DNA of 46,160 nt, from positions 1-46,160 of the forward strand of contig DATCDQ010000124.1 of assembly GCA_036510655.1 (NCBI GenBank). The letters run 5' to 3'. A model generated the notes under the pieces. It made no database searches and had not been told where the DNA came from. It saw nothing but the letters and a program-made list of their open reading frames with translations. This document shows positions 7,695-15,603 of the stretch, in pieces. Source of the stretch: Rathayibacter_A sp036510655 (lineage in GTDB: Bacteria > Actinomycetota > Actinomycetes > Actinomycetales > Microbacteriaceae). Position numbers and translations under genes: made by a program. Within the stretch, counting starts at the first letter, position 1, and every line of letters begins with the position of its first letter.

Positions 7695-8000
7695 CTACAG
7701 ATCGAGGACTAATGCGAGGGCGTCGTCGACCCGCTGCATCTCGTCGATGGTCAGGAAGCCGACAGGTTGCGTGAGTCGGCTCAGATCCACCGTCGCGAGT
7801 TGGTCACACATCACCAGTGTCGGTCGATCGGCGATGATCACCGGCGGTCGGAAGCTGGTCTCTCGTGCGCTGGTGCTCGTGAATGCGACGATCCAGGTAC
7901 TGAGTGTGAGCCAGTCCGGCTGCAACACGACTGCGTATCGCCAGCCCTTCTGCTCGTGGCCTGTGCCTCGCGCCGACAGCCGGTAGACCTCACCCCTCAT
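7695..8000 (-). CDS. MazF/PemK-type toxin (endoribonuclease)
   Basis: The 101-residue protein begins MRGEVYRLSARGTGHEQKGWRYAVVLQPD, matching the MazF/PemK N-terminus: RGEVYR, then the R-x-x-VVLQ strand. The SH3-like beta barrel continues through SARETSFRPPVIIADRPTLVMCDQLATVDLSRL, where the conserved T/D residues of the RNA site lie. MazF toxins cleave single-stranded mRNA at short motifs. I start at the ATG at 8000, where homology begins; an in-frame ATG at 8018 has no better ribosome binding site. The start lies inside the end of the antitoxin gene (11-base overlap), which implies translational coupling. Confidence 0.85.
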   Translation of the reverse strand: MRGEVYRLSARGTGHEQKGWRYAVVLQPDWLTLSTWIVAFTSTSARETSFRPPVIIADRPTLVMCDQLATVDLSRLTQPVGFLTIDEMQRVDDALALVLDL

Positions 8001-8226
8001 GCAGTGCGGCCATGTCATGCTGGATCGCCCTGACTTCGGCCAGATCGGCCGGGTCGTCCTTGATGGCGCGCGCCTCTGCTGCAGCGATCCGGCGACGTTC
8101 GTCGCGGCTCATCGCGGACAGAGCGGCGACGATGACCTGGTCGGCGCTCTCATGACGGGAGGCACCGATCCTGAGGAGAAGGTCGCGAGTGCTGCTGCGC
8201 ACTTTCACGGTGGTGGTATCAGCCAT
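7990..8226 (-). CDS. Ribbon-helix-helix antitoxin
   Basis: The 78-residue protein starts MADTTTVKVRSSTRDLLLRIGASRHESADQVIVAALSAM, a short DNA-binding strand followed by two helices as in ribbon-helix-helix antitoxins. A charged C-terminal tail (RRRIAAAEARAIKDDPADLAEVRAI) would wrap the toxin. It overlaps the MazF-type gene downstream. Such antitoxins neutralise the toxin and, as a complex, repress their own promoter. A short inverted repeat just upstream (8234-8250) is a candidate operator. Confidence 0.8.
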   Translation of the reverse strand: MADTTTVKVRSSTRDLLLRIGASRHESADQVIVAALSAMSRDERRRIAAAEARAIKDDPADLAEVRAIQHDMAALHEG

Positions 8227-8233
8227 AGTCCAA

Positions 8234-8250
8234 GTCTACTCCTGGTAGAC
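8234..8250. promoter_or_regulatory. Candidate operator of the toxin-antitoxin operon
   Basis: GTCTAC (8234-8239) and GTAGAC (8245-8250) form a perfect 6-bp inverted repeat with a 5-base centre, starting 8 bases upstream of the antitoxin ATG. Position and symmetry fit autoregulation by a dimeric ribbon-helix-helix protein. Confidence 0.5.
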
Positions 8251-8349
8251 CATTCGAGTGCGCAGCCGGCGGTGCACTACCGAACGGTCTGCGCTCGCAA
8301 CCCCCTGGGGGAACGTCACAAGGTACAAAGTCTGTCAGGCCCGGTGAAG

Positions 8350-8637
8350 TCAAGATCCCGTGGCGGCTCGTTTCCGACGGATTGAGCGAACCAACCACAG
8401 TATTGTCTGATGAACCGCGACACCCGCGGCAGTGTTTGCTGCACCGAGAACAGCGGCGCTCAGTATGACGGCGCCATCAACAATGTCGGCACGGCCGGCT
8501 ATGCCAGCGACTATCAGGATGACTGGGCACAGCATTGCGCCGCTGATTATTGCCGACTTCCACCAACGCCCAAATGCGAGCCCGAACACGATCATGGTGG
8601 GAATCACAGCGCCGGCATCCTTCTTCGGTGGCACCAT
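8350..8637 (-). CDS. Small membrane protein, function unknown
   Basis: The 95-residue product has two or three hydrophobic segments (VIPTMIVFGLAFG, AIISGAMLCPVILIVAGIAG, GAVILSAAVLGAANTAAGVAVHQTILWLV) and a basic C-terminal tail (RSIRRKRAATGS). No domain is recognised. The ATG start has only a weak GAG upstream. The hydrophobic periodicity and basic tail argue for a true coding region, but its role is unknown. Confidence 0.55.
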   Translation of the reverse strand: MVPPKKDAGAVIPTMIVFGLAFGRWWKSAIISGAMLCPVILIVAGIAGRADIVDGAVILSAAVLGAANTAAGVAVHQTILWLVRSIRRKRAATGS

Positions 8638-8818
8638 CGAGTTCTCAAAGTCTCACACGGTACGTGTGCTCAGGCAATCGCACTTGACGATCACCGTGCG
8701 GAGCGAACTCGAGGAGAGCGGTCGGCTCGGCCGTCAGAGGTCGAGTTCGTTCGAAGGATTGCTGCGGCGCCGAGCGACGTCGCCGGGCTGTCCGAGGATC
8801 TGCCTGATCCGCCCAGGC

Positions 8819-9265
8819 TCAGTCGTTGTCGAAGTCGATATCGGCTCCGCGCAGGGCGGCGACGGCTTGCACGGCCAGCCGGGTTCCTGCGTAACCGATC
8901 ACGGCTGCGAGGATGAGCGCGATGGCCGGATCGAGCCAGTAGGTGCCGCCGGTGATCCAGATCACGACGCCGGCCACGAGTACCCCCGCTGCTGCGGCCG
9001 CGTCGGCGAGTGTGTCGAGGAGCACTGATTTCATGTGGATGTCTTCGCGACCTGCGGACAAGCCGAGCACGAGCGCCCCGGCGATCAGCCCGAGGGCCAG
9101 CGCGACTGAGTCGGCCAGGGTGTCTCCTGCCGCCGCGAGCACTCCCACCGAGCGGGCCGCGATGCCGACGGCGACGAGTCCGCCGATCAAGGCGAGGTTC
9201 AGGGTGAGGACAATGGCAAGCCTGCGCCTCTGGCTGAATCGGGTTGGGCCGGGATTCGAACTCAT
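8819..9265 (-). CDS. Shortened cation diffusion facilitator-like protein
   Basis: The 148-residue membrane protein matches the start of a CDF transporter: LTLNLALIGGLVAVGIAARSVGVLAAAGDTLADSVALALGLIA covers TM1-TM2, with the metal-site-like DTLAD. It then joins directly to MKSVLLDTLADAAAAAGVLVAGVVIW, which resembles TM5 with its own DTLAD, and to TYWLDPAIALILAAVIGY (TM6). The TM3-TM4 region and the cytoplasmic C-terminal domain of ordinary CDF proteins (about 300 residues) are absent. The frame is uninterrupted, so this is either an internally deleted gene or a compact four-helix variant. Zinc or other divalent metal transport is the family role; activity of this form is uncertain. Confidence 0.75.
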   Translation of the reverse strand: MSSNPGPTRFSQRRRLAIVLTLNLALIGGLVAVGIAARSVGVLAAAGDTLADSVALALGLIAGALVLGLSAGREDIHMKSVLLDTLADAAAAAGVLVAGVVIWITGGTYWLDPAIALILAAVIGYAGTRLAVQAVAALRGADIDFDND

Positions 9266-9447
9266 GAGTGCGTGTCCGGTGTGATGATTGCAATGAACAC
9301 GATGCCGATCGGCCGCCGCGCACGGCAGCGCCGTCGCCGCAGCAGCCTCGGCCGAGCGGCAGAACTGGGAGCATTCACCCGATCATCCTCGCAGTCCGGG
9401 TAGTGCCGGCTCACGGTGGGCGGGCGTGCGGGGCGACGACGTCTCGA

Positions 9448-9870
9448 TTACCGAGGTCCTTCCGTCGACTCTTCGCCTGTGATGTCAGTGACCTCAATCG
9501 GTCGGTCGGGTGTCGAGTGCGCACTGTCGACAGACGGAGGCGGCACGTCGAGCTTGCGTGCCATGTCTGGTTCGAGATCCGTCAGCAGCCAGACGCGGAG
9601 AGAGTCCCACCGATGCAGCACCGTCCCCGGCGCTGGATGCTGGCGTGCGACAGCTGGGTTGGTCGGCCAAACAATCGCTCCGATCGGCGGACCGTCCGGA
9701 TCCGGGTTCGCCACGCTCACGCCGGCGGCATTCGCGACATCCCTCGCTTCCAGGAACCGCAGACCGACCACGTCCGGCACGATCACGAAGTCCGCCGTTC
9801 GGTTGTCGTCAAACGGTTCAGACAGGTTGTCGCCCATACCGGTATTGTCTGCGCAGTGCGCCATGCCCAC
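9448..9870 (-). CDS. Single-PASTA-domain protein
   Basis: The product of up to 140 residues contains one PASTA repeat at about 28-95: VPDVVGLRFLEARDVANAAGVSV, a middle strand, then NPAVARQHPAPGTVLHRWDSLRVWL. This matches the VPdv.G...A......G...PapGt...g..v pattern. No kinase domain, signal peptide or transmembrane helix is present, unlike the PknB or PBP proteins that usually carry PASTA. The exact start is uncertain: GTG at 9870 or ATG at 9837, neither with a good ribosome binding site. The acidic C-terminal tail has no known motif. Family knowledge would suggest binding of cell-wall fragments, but a cytoplasmic location makes that doubtful. Confidence 0.7.
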   Translation of the reverse strand: MGMAHCADNTGMGDNLSEPFDDNRTADFVIVPDVVGLRFLEARDVANAAGVSVANPDPDGPPIGAIVWPTNPAVARQHPAPGTVLHRWDSLRVWLLTDLEPDMARKLDVPPPSVDSAHSTPDRPIEVTDITGEESTEGPR

Positions 9871-9983
9871 AAGACGGAACGCTCAGCAGTCCGGTGCGGG
9901 GGATCCTTGAGAGACGGTGAGGATGGATGCAAAAAGCCGTCGATCGGTGAACTGTATTCGCCGGCGACGGCGTCGCGTGGCAA

Positions 9984-10637
9984 TCAGTTGCTGTCGTCCC
10001 GCCATGGCGCCAGGTCGACCTCGTTTCCTTCGGCGTCGGCGAGCGTCCACCAGTTCGGTGCGAACGCGTCGGTCACGATGTGGCCGCCTGCGGCGAGTCC
10101 GGCAGCGATGCGCTTCTCCACCTGATCGCGCGGCACCGACACGTCGATATGGATGCGATTGCGTTGTGGCCGCGCCGTTTCCAGCTGTTGAAACCAGACG
10201 TTCGGTCCGTGGCTGAGCGGGTCCACCGCATCCTCGTCGCCACGCTGGTCATAGCCCATCACCGCGCACCAGAACGGCAGCACGTCGGGGATGACAAGCG
10301 CGTCGATCGAGACCTGCACGTTCTGCACTTTCGACGGATCTGCGGTCACGCCGAGTTCAGCCGCCGCAACAGAGATCTGCCGCGCAAGCGCCAGATCGCG
10401 ATCGCTGATGTCGCTGATCTCGTGGGTGGAAAGCGTCACCGTCACACCCGGGTAACGCAAGTCGATCGCCGGATGGTGATTGGCTGCATCCGCGAGCCGC
10501 CCGATGGCCTCGACCAGTGCCACGCCCGTGGCGAATGATCCGGTGGCGAAGTACGTCGTCACGCCGTCGAAGAGCACGCGCCAGTCCTCAACGCCGTCGG
10601 ATTGGTGGAACTGCTGAGGGGAAATGCGCTCAACCAT
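9984..10637 (-). CDS. Pterin carbinolamine dehydratase / VOC-domain fusion
   Basis: The 217-residue protein has two domains. Residues 1-95 form a 4a-hydroxytetrahydrobiopterin dehydratase (PCD/DCoH) fold with the HHP motif at 54-56 and the second active-site His72 in STHEISDIS. Residues about 105-217 are a vicinal-oxygen-chelate (glyoxalase-like) domain: VQVSIDALVIPDVLPFWCAVMGY, NRIHIDVSVP and ADAEGNEVDLAPW. The ATG at 10637 has GGAGG six bases upstream and is preferred over the longer frame. PCD recycles the pterin cofactor of aromatic hydroxylases, but no such hydroxylase is nearby; the fused form may serve another substrate. VOC metal ligands are only partly evident. Confidence 0.85.
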   Translation of the reverse strand: MVERISPQQFHQSDGVEDWRVLFDGVTTYFATGSFATGVALVEAIGRLADAANHHPAIDLRYPGVTVTLSTHEISDISDRDLALARQISVAAAELGVTADPSKVQNVQVSIDALVIPDVLPFWCAVMGYDQRGDEDAVDPLSHGPNVWFQQLETARPQRNRIHIDVSVPRDQVEKRIAAGLAAGGHIVTDAFAPNWWTLADAEGNEVDLAPWRDDSN

Positions 10638-10691
10638 GTGCGCCTCCATTCGTTGGAATACATCAACCGTGCCCCAGGCGGCCACCCGTCG

Positions 10692-11471
10692 TCAACCGGT
10701 GCCGACGACGAAGCTGCCGATCACGGTCGTGCCGTCGCTGGTGTAGACCGGGATGCTTACCGTCTTGCCCGCGTGCGTCTCTTGCCACTGCACCGCGTCA
10801 GCCGGGCTCGTGAAGCTTTCGGATGCGGTCGTTCCGTCGGCTGCTTCGAGCTCGGTCTTCTTGACGTATCCCTCTCGACCGTTCGTGGCTTGCGCGGTGA
10901 TCAGGTCGGGGGTTCCGTTGCCGTTTTGAATGCCGTAAGTTTGGCCACCTGCGTTGACTTTCCAGTTCGTGGCCGTCCGATTCACATATTCGGCAGTGAT
11001 TCGCCAGCGGCTGCTCGTGCCCGTTTGTATGGTGACGGCGTGCTCACCCGGCGCCAACGCGACGTTGTAGGTCGTGACCCCAGTGCGGGAACTGGCATCC
11101 GAGTCCGAGCATGTCAGGGCGGCGCCGTTGGGGAACGCGAAAGTGCCTGCACTCAAACATGTGAACGTAACGGAGACATCCGTGGCGTCAGAGGGCGCTG
11201 CGCCCAATTCGACAGTGGCTGAGCCGAAATGAGTTTCCGTTACCGGCGCACCTAACTGAGTGACGGCAGGCGCCCCCGGCAATGGCAACAGCCCAGTCGC
11301 CATCGCTCCTGCACCGCCGAGCACGCACAGGCCGGCGAACACGCCCGCACCCAACCACAGTCGACGGTGCTTACGAGCGCGAGGGCGCGAGACGCGCGCG
11401 CCATCCGCCTGTTCGACGAGCTTCGCTCGCAACGCTTCACTGAACACGGGATCCATCTGCGTGCGATTCAT
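10692..11471 (-). CDS. Membrane-anchored probable anti-sigma factor
   Basis: The 259-residue protein has a short cytoplasmic N-terminus (MNRTQMDPVFSEALRAKLVEQAD, then a basic stretch RPRARKHRR), one transmembrane helix (about 38-60) and an extracytoplasmic part of about 195 residues rich in Thr/Gly/Ala. Its start overlaps the stop of the ECF sigma gene by four bases (ATGA), so the two are translationally coupled. That arrangement is typical of a sigma/anti-sigma pair. No zinc-binding HxxxCxxC motif is present, so the anti-sigma assignment rests on context and topology. The outer domain would be the sensor; its signal is unknown. Confidence 0.7.
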   Translation of the reverse strand: MNRTQMDPVFSEALRAKLVEQADGARVSRPRARKHRRLWLGAGVFAGLCVLGGAGAMATGLLPLPGAPAVTQLGAPVTETHFGSATVELGAAPSDATDVSVTFTCLSAGTFAFPNGAALTCSDSDASSRTGVTTYNVALAPGEHAVTIQTGTSSRWRITAEYVNRTATNWKVNAGGQTYGIQNGNGTPDLITAQATNGREGYVKKTELEAADGTTASESFTSPADAVQWQETHAGKTVSIPVYTSDGTTVIGSFVVGTG

Positions 11472-12067
11472 GCCGTGCTCCCTTCTTCGGTGGGCCGTGC
11501 GGTGCTCTCGGGCGCAGCGTGAAGAGTCGCCCTCAGTCGTGTGCGGGCGCGGTGCAGCCGAGTTTTGGCAGCGGAGGTGGAACAGCCGAGAACTGTGGCC
11601 GCTTCCGCGATCGGATAGCCCTCCAACACGACCAACGACACCAAGCGCATATCGGCAGCCGGTAGCGACCGCAGTGCGGTGGCCAATCGATGATCAACCT
11701 GCTCCAACGGATGCGCCGCCAAAAAGGCGGACTCGGCATCCGAGGCGGCCAGCGTGCGCGGCAACGAATCCAAGAGCCGCTGATAGCGGGCCGCGGAACG
11801 CCGCACATTTCGTGCCGCATTGGTTGCAGTCACCAGCAGCCAGGGCAGAACGGACGCTTCCACCAGGCGCACATCGGCGCGTCGTCGCCACAACTCGAGA
11901 AACGCCGTCGCCGTCACATCGTCCGCGTCGCGTCGATTCTCGACCAAGCGGTAGGCGTGTCGGAACACGCGATCGCGATGAAGATCGAACAGCGCACCGA
12001 ACGCTGCGCCATCGCCACTGATGCTGCGCGCCCACAGCTGCGCATCACTCGCGACGGGCTGCCTCAT
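11468..12067 (-). CDS. ECF-type RNA polymerase sigma factor
   Basis: The 199-residue protein has sigma region 2 (AFGALFDLHRDRVFRHAYRLV, DADDVTATAFLELWRR) and region 4 (ALRSLPAADMRLVSLVVLEGYPIAEAATVLGCSTSAAKTRLHRARTRLR) with its helix-turn-helix. Group IV (ECF) sigma factors direct RNA polymerase to specific stress or envelope promoters. I start at ATG 12067 (MRQPVASDAQLW), near where homology begins; a longer GTG-start form from 12103 adds 12 residues without a better ribosome binding site. It is followed directly by a coupled membrane protein, the likely anti-sigma factor. Confidence 0.9.
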   Translation of the reverse strand: MRQPVASDAQLWARSISGDGAAFGALFDLHRDRVFRHAYRLVENRRDADDVTATAFLELWRRRADVRLVEASVLPWLLVTATNAARNVRRSAARYQRLLDSLPRTLAASDAESAFLAAHPLEQVDHRLATALRSLPAADMRLVSLVVLEGYPIAEAATVLGCSTSAAKTRLHRARTRLRATLHAAPESTARPTEEGSTA

Positions 12068-12821
12068 ACTCTGTATTGTCCGGGAACCTTCGAAAAGTTT
12101 CACTGAGGCTGAAGAGAACTACAAATCCCGATAGCGGCGCCTTGCGCGGCTTAGCCTTGAGTCGCGACGTCCGGTGTCGGTTTCGTGATGATCGTGCTGC
12201 CGATCCTGATGCTCGTGGCTGCGCTCGCAAGCCGGACCTTGACCGGGCGCTCTTTGAACGGATCGACCGCTGTTCGCGAGTACCAAGCTTCGTGCCCGCT
12301 GACGGAACCTTGGGTTCTTGCGGTGATTGCAACACTTATTGGATGGGTGTTGTCATGTTGGGGTATTCAATCTTCGTACGGCCGGACTTGATGCAGGCGT
12401 TTTGGCCGCGGATGCAGGCCGGGGGTAGGCTGGCGATACTTGGCTGTGGCCCTCCACCACGCCCTCCAGCTCACAAGTCCGCGCAACGAGCCGACCCCAC
12501 ATTTCCGGGCTGGACCTCTGGCTGAGTTGTGTCTGTGGGCCTTCTATCGAGATGAGCGGCCGGTCGCCGGCACGTTCTGGAGCATTCACGAAGCAACCCT
12601 AGTTCGTCCCATGTGCGCCGCGCATGCACAGTCGTGCCCGAAAGCCGAACGATTATGGGGCGATTTCGGGGCTGTCGCGGTGACGCGAGATGGCAACCAC
12701 CGTGAGAATGGCGACTGTGAAATGGGACCAGCCAACTTGCAATCGTGATCGGGGTCCCGAATGTGAATTCGACCTCATCGTGCCGGCCGTCGACCTGCCG
12801 CCATGGCTGCCGCGGATTGAC
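12068..12821. other. Long stretch without a convincing gene
   Basis: About 750 bases lie between the sigma factor and the SnoaL-like gene. No open frame here has both a ribosome binding site and a recognisable product. The best candidate is the small hydrophobic + strand frame at 12185-12391, listed separately. No RNA gene was recognised. The region may hold decayed coding sequence. Confidence 0.4.
12185..12391 (+). CDS. Possible small membrane peptide
   Basis: A 68-codon frame starting GTG-ATG encodes two hydrophobic segments (MIVLPILMLVAALAS and PWVLAVIATLIGWVLSCWGI) separated by a polar stretch. No ribosome binding site is evident and no family is recognised. The hydrophobic pattern is the only support, so this may be chance. 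Confidence 0.25.
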   Translation: MMIVLPILMLVAALASRTLTGRSLNGSTAVREYQASCPLTEPWVLAVIATLIGWVLSCWGIQSSYGRT

Positions 12822-13202
12822 CTAACGCGCGCCGGCAGGGTTCTCGTCACCGCTGAGATAGGTTCCGTACCCGGTGACGACGAGGTCGTCTTCGAAGACG
12901 AGAACTTCGTTCACGAGCGCGCCCTTCTGGTTGCGATAGTTGATGACAATCGTGTCAAGGCCCGCGTACACGTTCTCCACCGTGAAGTGCAACTCAGGGA
13001 TCAACTTGAGACCCTCGACCCAATAGTTTCGGAGCTCGGCTTTTCCGCGCAACGTGCCATCGCTTCCCTCGATCAGTTGCGCGGCGGCGGGGGAACTGAA
13101 CACGATATCGTCGCGGAAATGGCTCAACACGCGATCAACGTCGTGCGCGTTCCATGCGTCCACCCAAGTAGCGCTGAATTCGGCGGGGTCCGGCACAGTC
13201 AT
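12822..13202 (-). CDS. SnoaL-like / NTF2-fold protein
   Basis: The 126-residue protein has the NTF2-like alpha+beta barrel pattern: FSATWVDAWNAHDVDRVLSHFRDDIVFSSP, LRGKAELRNYWVEGLKLIPELHF and VVTGYGTYL. Family members include polyketide cyclases, steroid isomerases and many non-enzymatic binding proteins; no specific catalytic set can be named here. The ATG giving MTVPDPAEF has GGAAG ten bases upstream. It is divergent from the FAD oxidoreductase at 13361, so the roughly 160 bases between them carry both promoters. Confidence 0.85.
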   Translation of the reverse strand: MTVPDPAEFSATWVDAWNAHDVDRVLSHFRDDIVFSSPAAAQLIEGSDGTLRGKAELRNYWVEGLKLIPELHFTVENVYAGLDTIVINYRNQKGALVNEVLVFEDDLVVTGYGTYLSGDENPAGAR

Positions 13203-13360
13203 ACGTTCAAGCTTCCACCATGAAATGGCGCCGCGTCGAGCCCACAGGTCGCGGCAAGCGTTGTCGCCCAGCCGCGGCACGCGCATCCATAGGATGGAGG
13301 CAGGGTGGCAAGTCATCCGTTCGCTGGGTGACCTGCATCGACGACAGGCAGGTGGAGGCG

Positions 13361-15178
13361 ATGACAACCGACCACGGGGAACCTGAGGCGGCTGCTGGTG
13401 GCGACAGTGGTGGCGACACGATCCGACGAACGAGTTTTCGACGCAACAGGCCTACAGACGCCGGGTGGCCTACAGCCAGCGCGTGGAAGTCGTTCGGCGA
13501 TTCGCTCACCGGCGATCTCCTGGAGGTCACCTCGCCACTCGATGCGTGCGTCGGCGCCGATGCGGCCGTCACAGATCCTGTGTTCCGGGCGCTGAAGAAT
13601 CCGTACTACATCGGCGACACTCCCGGCCTGACCCAAACCATCGGATGGCTGGACGCCTGGACCACGCAGCCCAGCGCCTACGCCGTCGCCGCCGAAACCG
13701 CCGAAGACGTGGCCGCCGCCGTGAACGTCGCGCGCGAAAACGCGCTGCGCCTCGTCGTCAGGGGCGGTGGGCACAGCTACCAGGGCACCTCCTGTGCCCC
13801 GGATTCGCTGCTGATCTGGACGCGCCGGATGAACGCGCTGACCATGCACGACGCGTTCGTCGGGACCGGATGCGACGGAGCGGCCGACCCCGTTCCCGCG
13901 GTCAGTCTCGGCGCCGGATGCCTGTGGGGACCCACCTACGACACCGTCACCCGGCAGCATGGCCGCTATGTGCAGGGCGGTGGGTGTCTCACCGTCGGGG
14001 TTGCCGGGCTCATCCAGAGCGGCGGGTTCGGTAGTTTTTCGAAATGGTACGGGACGGCGGCCGGCGGCCTGCTGGAGGCAGAGGTCGTGACCGCGGACGG
14101 AAAGATCCGCGTCGTCAACGCCCGTCAGGACCCTGAGCTGTTCTGGGGCCTCAAAGGGGGAGGCGGCGGAAGCCTTGGCGTGGTCACGAGGGTGACCGTT
14201 CAGACCCACGACCTGCCCGACTACTTCGGACATGTCTCGGCCTGGATCACGGCTGAGTCCGACGGCACGTTCCGTGCGCTCATCGCGCGGGTCGTGGAGT
14301 TCTACGCGGACAACCTTTTCAACGAGCACTGGGGTGAGCAGATTCACGTTGGGCCGGACCGTTCCATCAGCGTGTCGATGGCTCAGGCCGGGCTTGACGA
14401 CGCGACCGTGCACGGCATCTGGGATCCGTTCTTCGCCGAGGTGCGAGCGACCTCCGGGCTCTCGCTCGGTGACGATCCGGAGATCGTCACCATGCCCCCG
14501 CGCCGATTCTGGGATGCGACCTACCCGCCGCGGGCCTCGAGCGTGCTGACGGACGATCGCCCGGGGGCTCCAAGCAATAGTTGTTTCTGGAAGGGCAACC
14601 AGAACGAGGCGGGCTGGTTTCTGCACGGCTATCACTCAGCATGGCTGCCCGCCGACCTGCTCGCACCTCACAACCGTGCCGATCTCAGTGAGGCGTTGTA
14701 CCGAGCCGCTCAACACTTTCGGGTGCAGCTGCACTTCAACAAGGCGCTGGCCGGTGCGCCGGAAGAGGCTCTCGCGCGCTCGCGTGACACGGCGACGAAT
14801 CCGGCCGTGCTCGACGCGTTCGCGCTCGCCTTCGTCTTCCAGCATTCGGAGCCGGCGTACCCGGGCGTTCCGGGCCACGAGCCGCCAGCGGCCGAGGCGC
14901 ACGCCGATGCCGTGGCGATCGACGCAGCCATTGCGGAGCTCTATCTCTTGGTGGCGAAAGAAGACGCGGGTGCCTACGTCTCGGAGAGCAACTACTTCGA
15001 CACCGACTGGCAGCACTCGTACTGGGGCTCCAACTATGCGCGTCTCCACACTGTGAAGGAGACCTATGATCCAGACGGATTGTTCTTCGTGCACAACGGG
15101 GTGGGCAGCGAGCACTGGAGTGCAGACGGATTCACGAAGCGCGGCCGGAGCCAATGCGGTGATGGGTCGACCTGGTAG
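13361..15178 (+). CDS. FAD-dependent BBE-type oxidoreductase
   Basis: The 605-residue protein is an FAD-linked oxidase of the PCMH / berberine bridge enzyme class. The RGGGHSY motif (about residues 134-140) holds the His that forms an 8-alpha-histidyl bond to FAD. GGGCLTVGV (about 206-214) holds a Cys placed as in bicovalently flavinylated members. The C-terminal BBE signature is NYARLHTVKETYDPDGLFFVHNGVG. Such enzymes oxidise sugars, alcohols or alkaloid-like amines and pass electrons to O2. The ATG is preceded by GGTGGAGG at close spacing. At about 605 residues it is longer than the usual 450-500; an insertion lies between the FAD and BBE motifs. No secretion signal is visible, and the substrate is unknown. 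Confidence 0.88.
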   Translation: MTTDHGEPEAAAGGDSGGDTIRRTSFRRNRPTDAGWPTASAWKSFGDSLTGDLLEVTSPLDACVGADAAVTDPVFRALKNPYYIGDTPGLTQTIGWLDAWTTQPSAYAVAAETAEDVAAAVNVARENALRLVVRGGGHSYQGTSCAPDSLLIWTRRMNALTMHDAFVGTGCDGAADPVPAVSLGAGCLWGPTYDTVTRQHGRYVQGGGCLTVGVAGLIQSGGFGSFSKWYGTAAGGLLEAEVVTADGKIRVVNARQDPELFWGLKGGGGGSLGVVTRVTVQTHDLPDYFGHVSAWITAESDGTFRALIARVVEFYADNLFNEHWGEQIHVGPDRSISVSMAQAGLDDATVHGIWDPFFAEVRATSGLSLGDDPEIVTMPPRRFWDATYPPRASSVLTDDRPGAPSNSCFWKGNQNEAGWFLHGYHSAWLPADLLAPHNRADLSEALYRAAQHFRVQLHFNKALAGAPEEALARSRDTATNPAVLDAFALAFVFQHSEPAYPGVPGHEPPAAEAHADAVAIDAAIAELYLLVAKEDAGAYVSESNYFDTDWQHSYWGSNYARLHTVKETYDPDGLFFVHNGVGSEHWSADGFTKRGRSQCGDGSTW

Positions 15179-15198
15179 CGGCTCAACCCGGTAGCGGG

Positions 15199-15603
15199 TC
15201 AACCCGGTAGTGGATGTGCGTGTATATCGTCGATTGCTCCGGCAGCGAAAGCCTGCCGCACCGTCGATGCGCCACCCGCGATGCGGATATCCTGATCGCC
15301 GGCGACGCCTCGGGCGCGATCAAGCGCAACAGCGAAGCCATCCGTCACGAAGTAGAAGGTCGTGTCACCGGCCATCTCGATCGGGTCGTGTTCGTAGTGG
15401 CTGAGGACGAAGACGGGTGCGTGGTAGGGCGGGTCGTCACCCCACCACCCTCGCCAGTCTCCGGACCATGCACCGCGAATCGGTCCGTACATGTTGCGTC
15501 CCATGACGAACGCGCCCATCGGGCCGAGCAGTTCGTCCCGGGCCGCAACGTCCGCTTCGTCTTTGGTCAGTTGCCATTGCAGCAGCTGCATTCCGCCTGG
15601 GTG
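15199..15603 (-). pseudogene. DHFR-family (RibD C-terminal-like) gene fragment
   Basis: The leftward frame from about 15603 reads GGMQLLQWQLTKDEADVAARDELL, GAFVMGRNMYGP, YHAPVFVLSHYEHDP, TTFYFVTDGFAVALDRARGVAGDQDIRIAGGAS and AGAIDDIHAHPLPG. This is the core of a dihydrofolate-reductase-like protein of the RibD C-terminal group. The N-terminal strand with the SLDGFIA-type motif is missing, cut where the IS630 remnant begins. The C-terminus stops right after the IDDIH strand, whereas relatives continue for another 30-50 residues. It is therefore truncated at both ends and presumably non-functional. Confidence 0.75.

Noticed and set aside
9248..9270. GAGTTCGAATCCC on the - strand at the CDF-like gene start, resembling a tRNA 3' end or attachment site
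   Set aside because: The flanking bases do not form a T-stem (CATGA against CCGGC), and the sequence is explained by codons MSSNPG.
12045..12335. 96-codon - strand frame upstream of the sigma factor
   Set aside because: It overlaps the sigma factor start in another frame, is Arg/Ser-rich like chance frames, and lacks a ribosome binding site.
13313..14635. 440-codon - strand frame
   Set aside because: It is antisense to the BBE-type oxidoreductase, whose FAD motifs are unambiguous.
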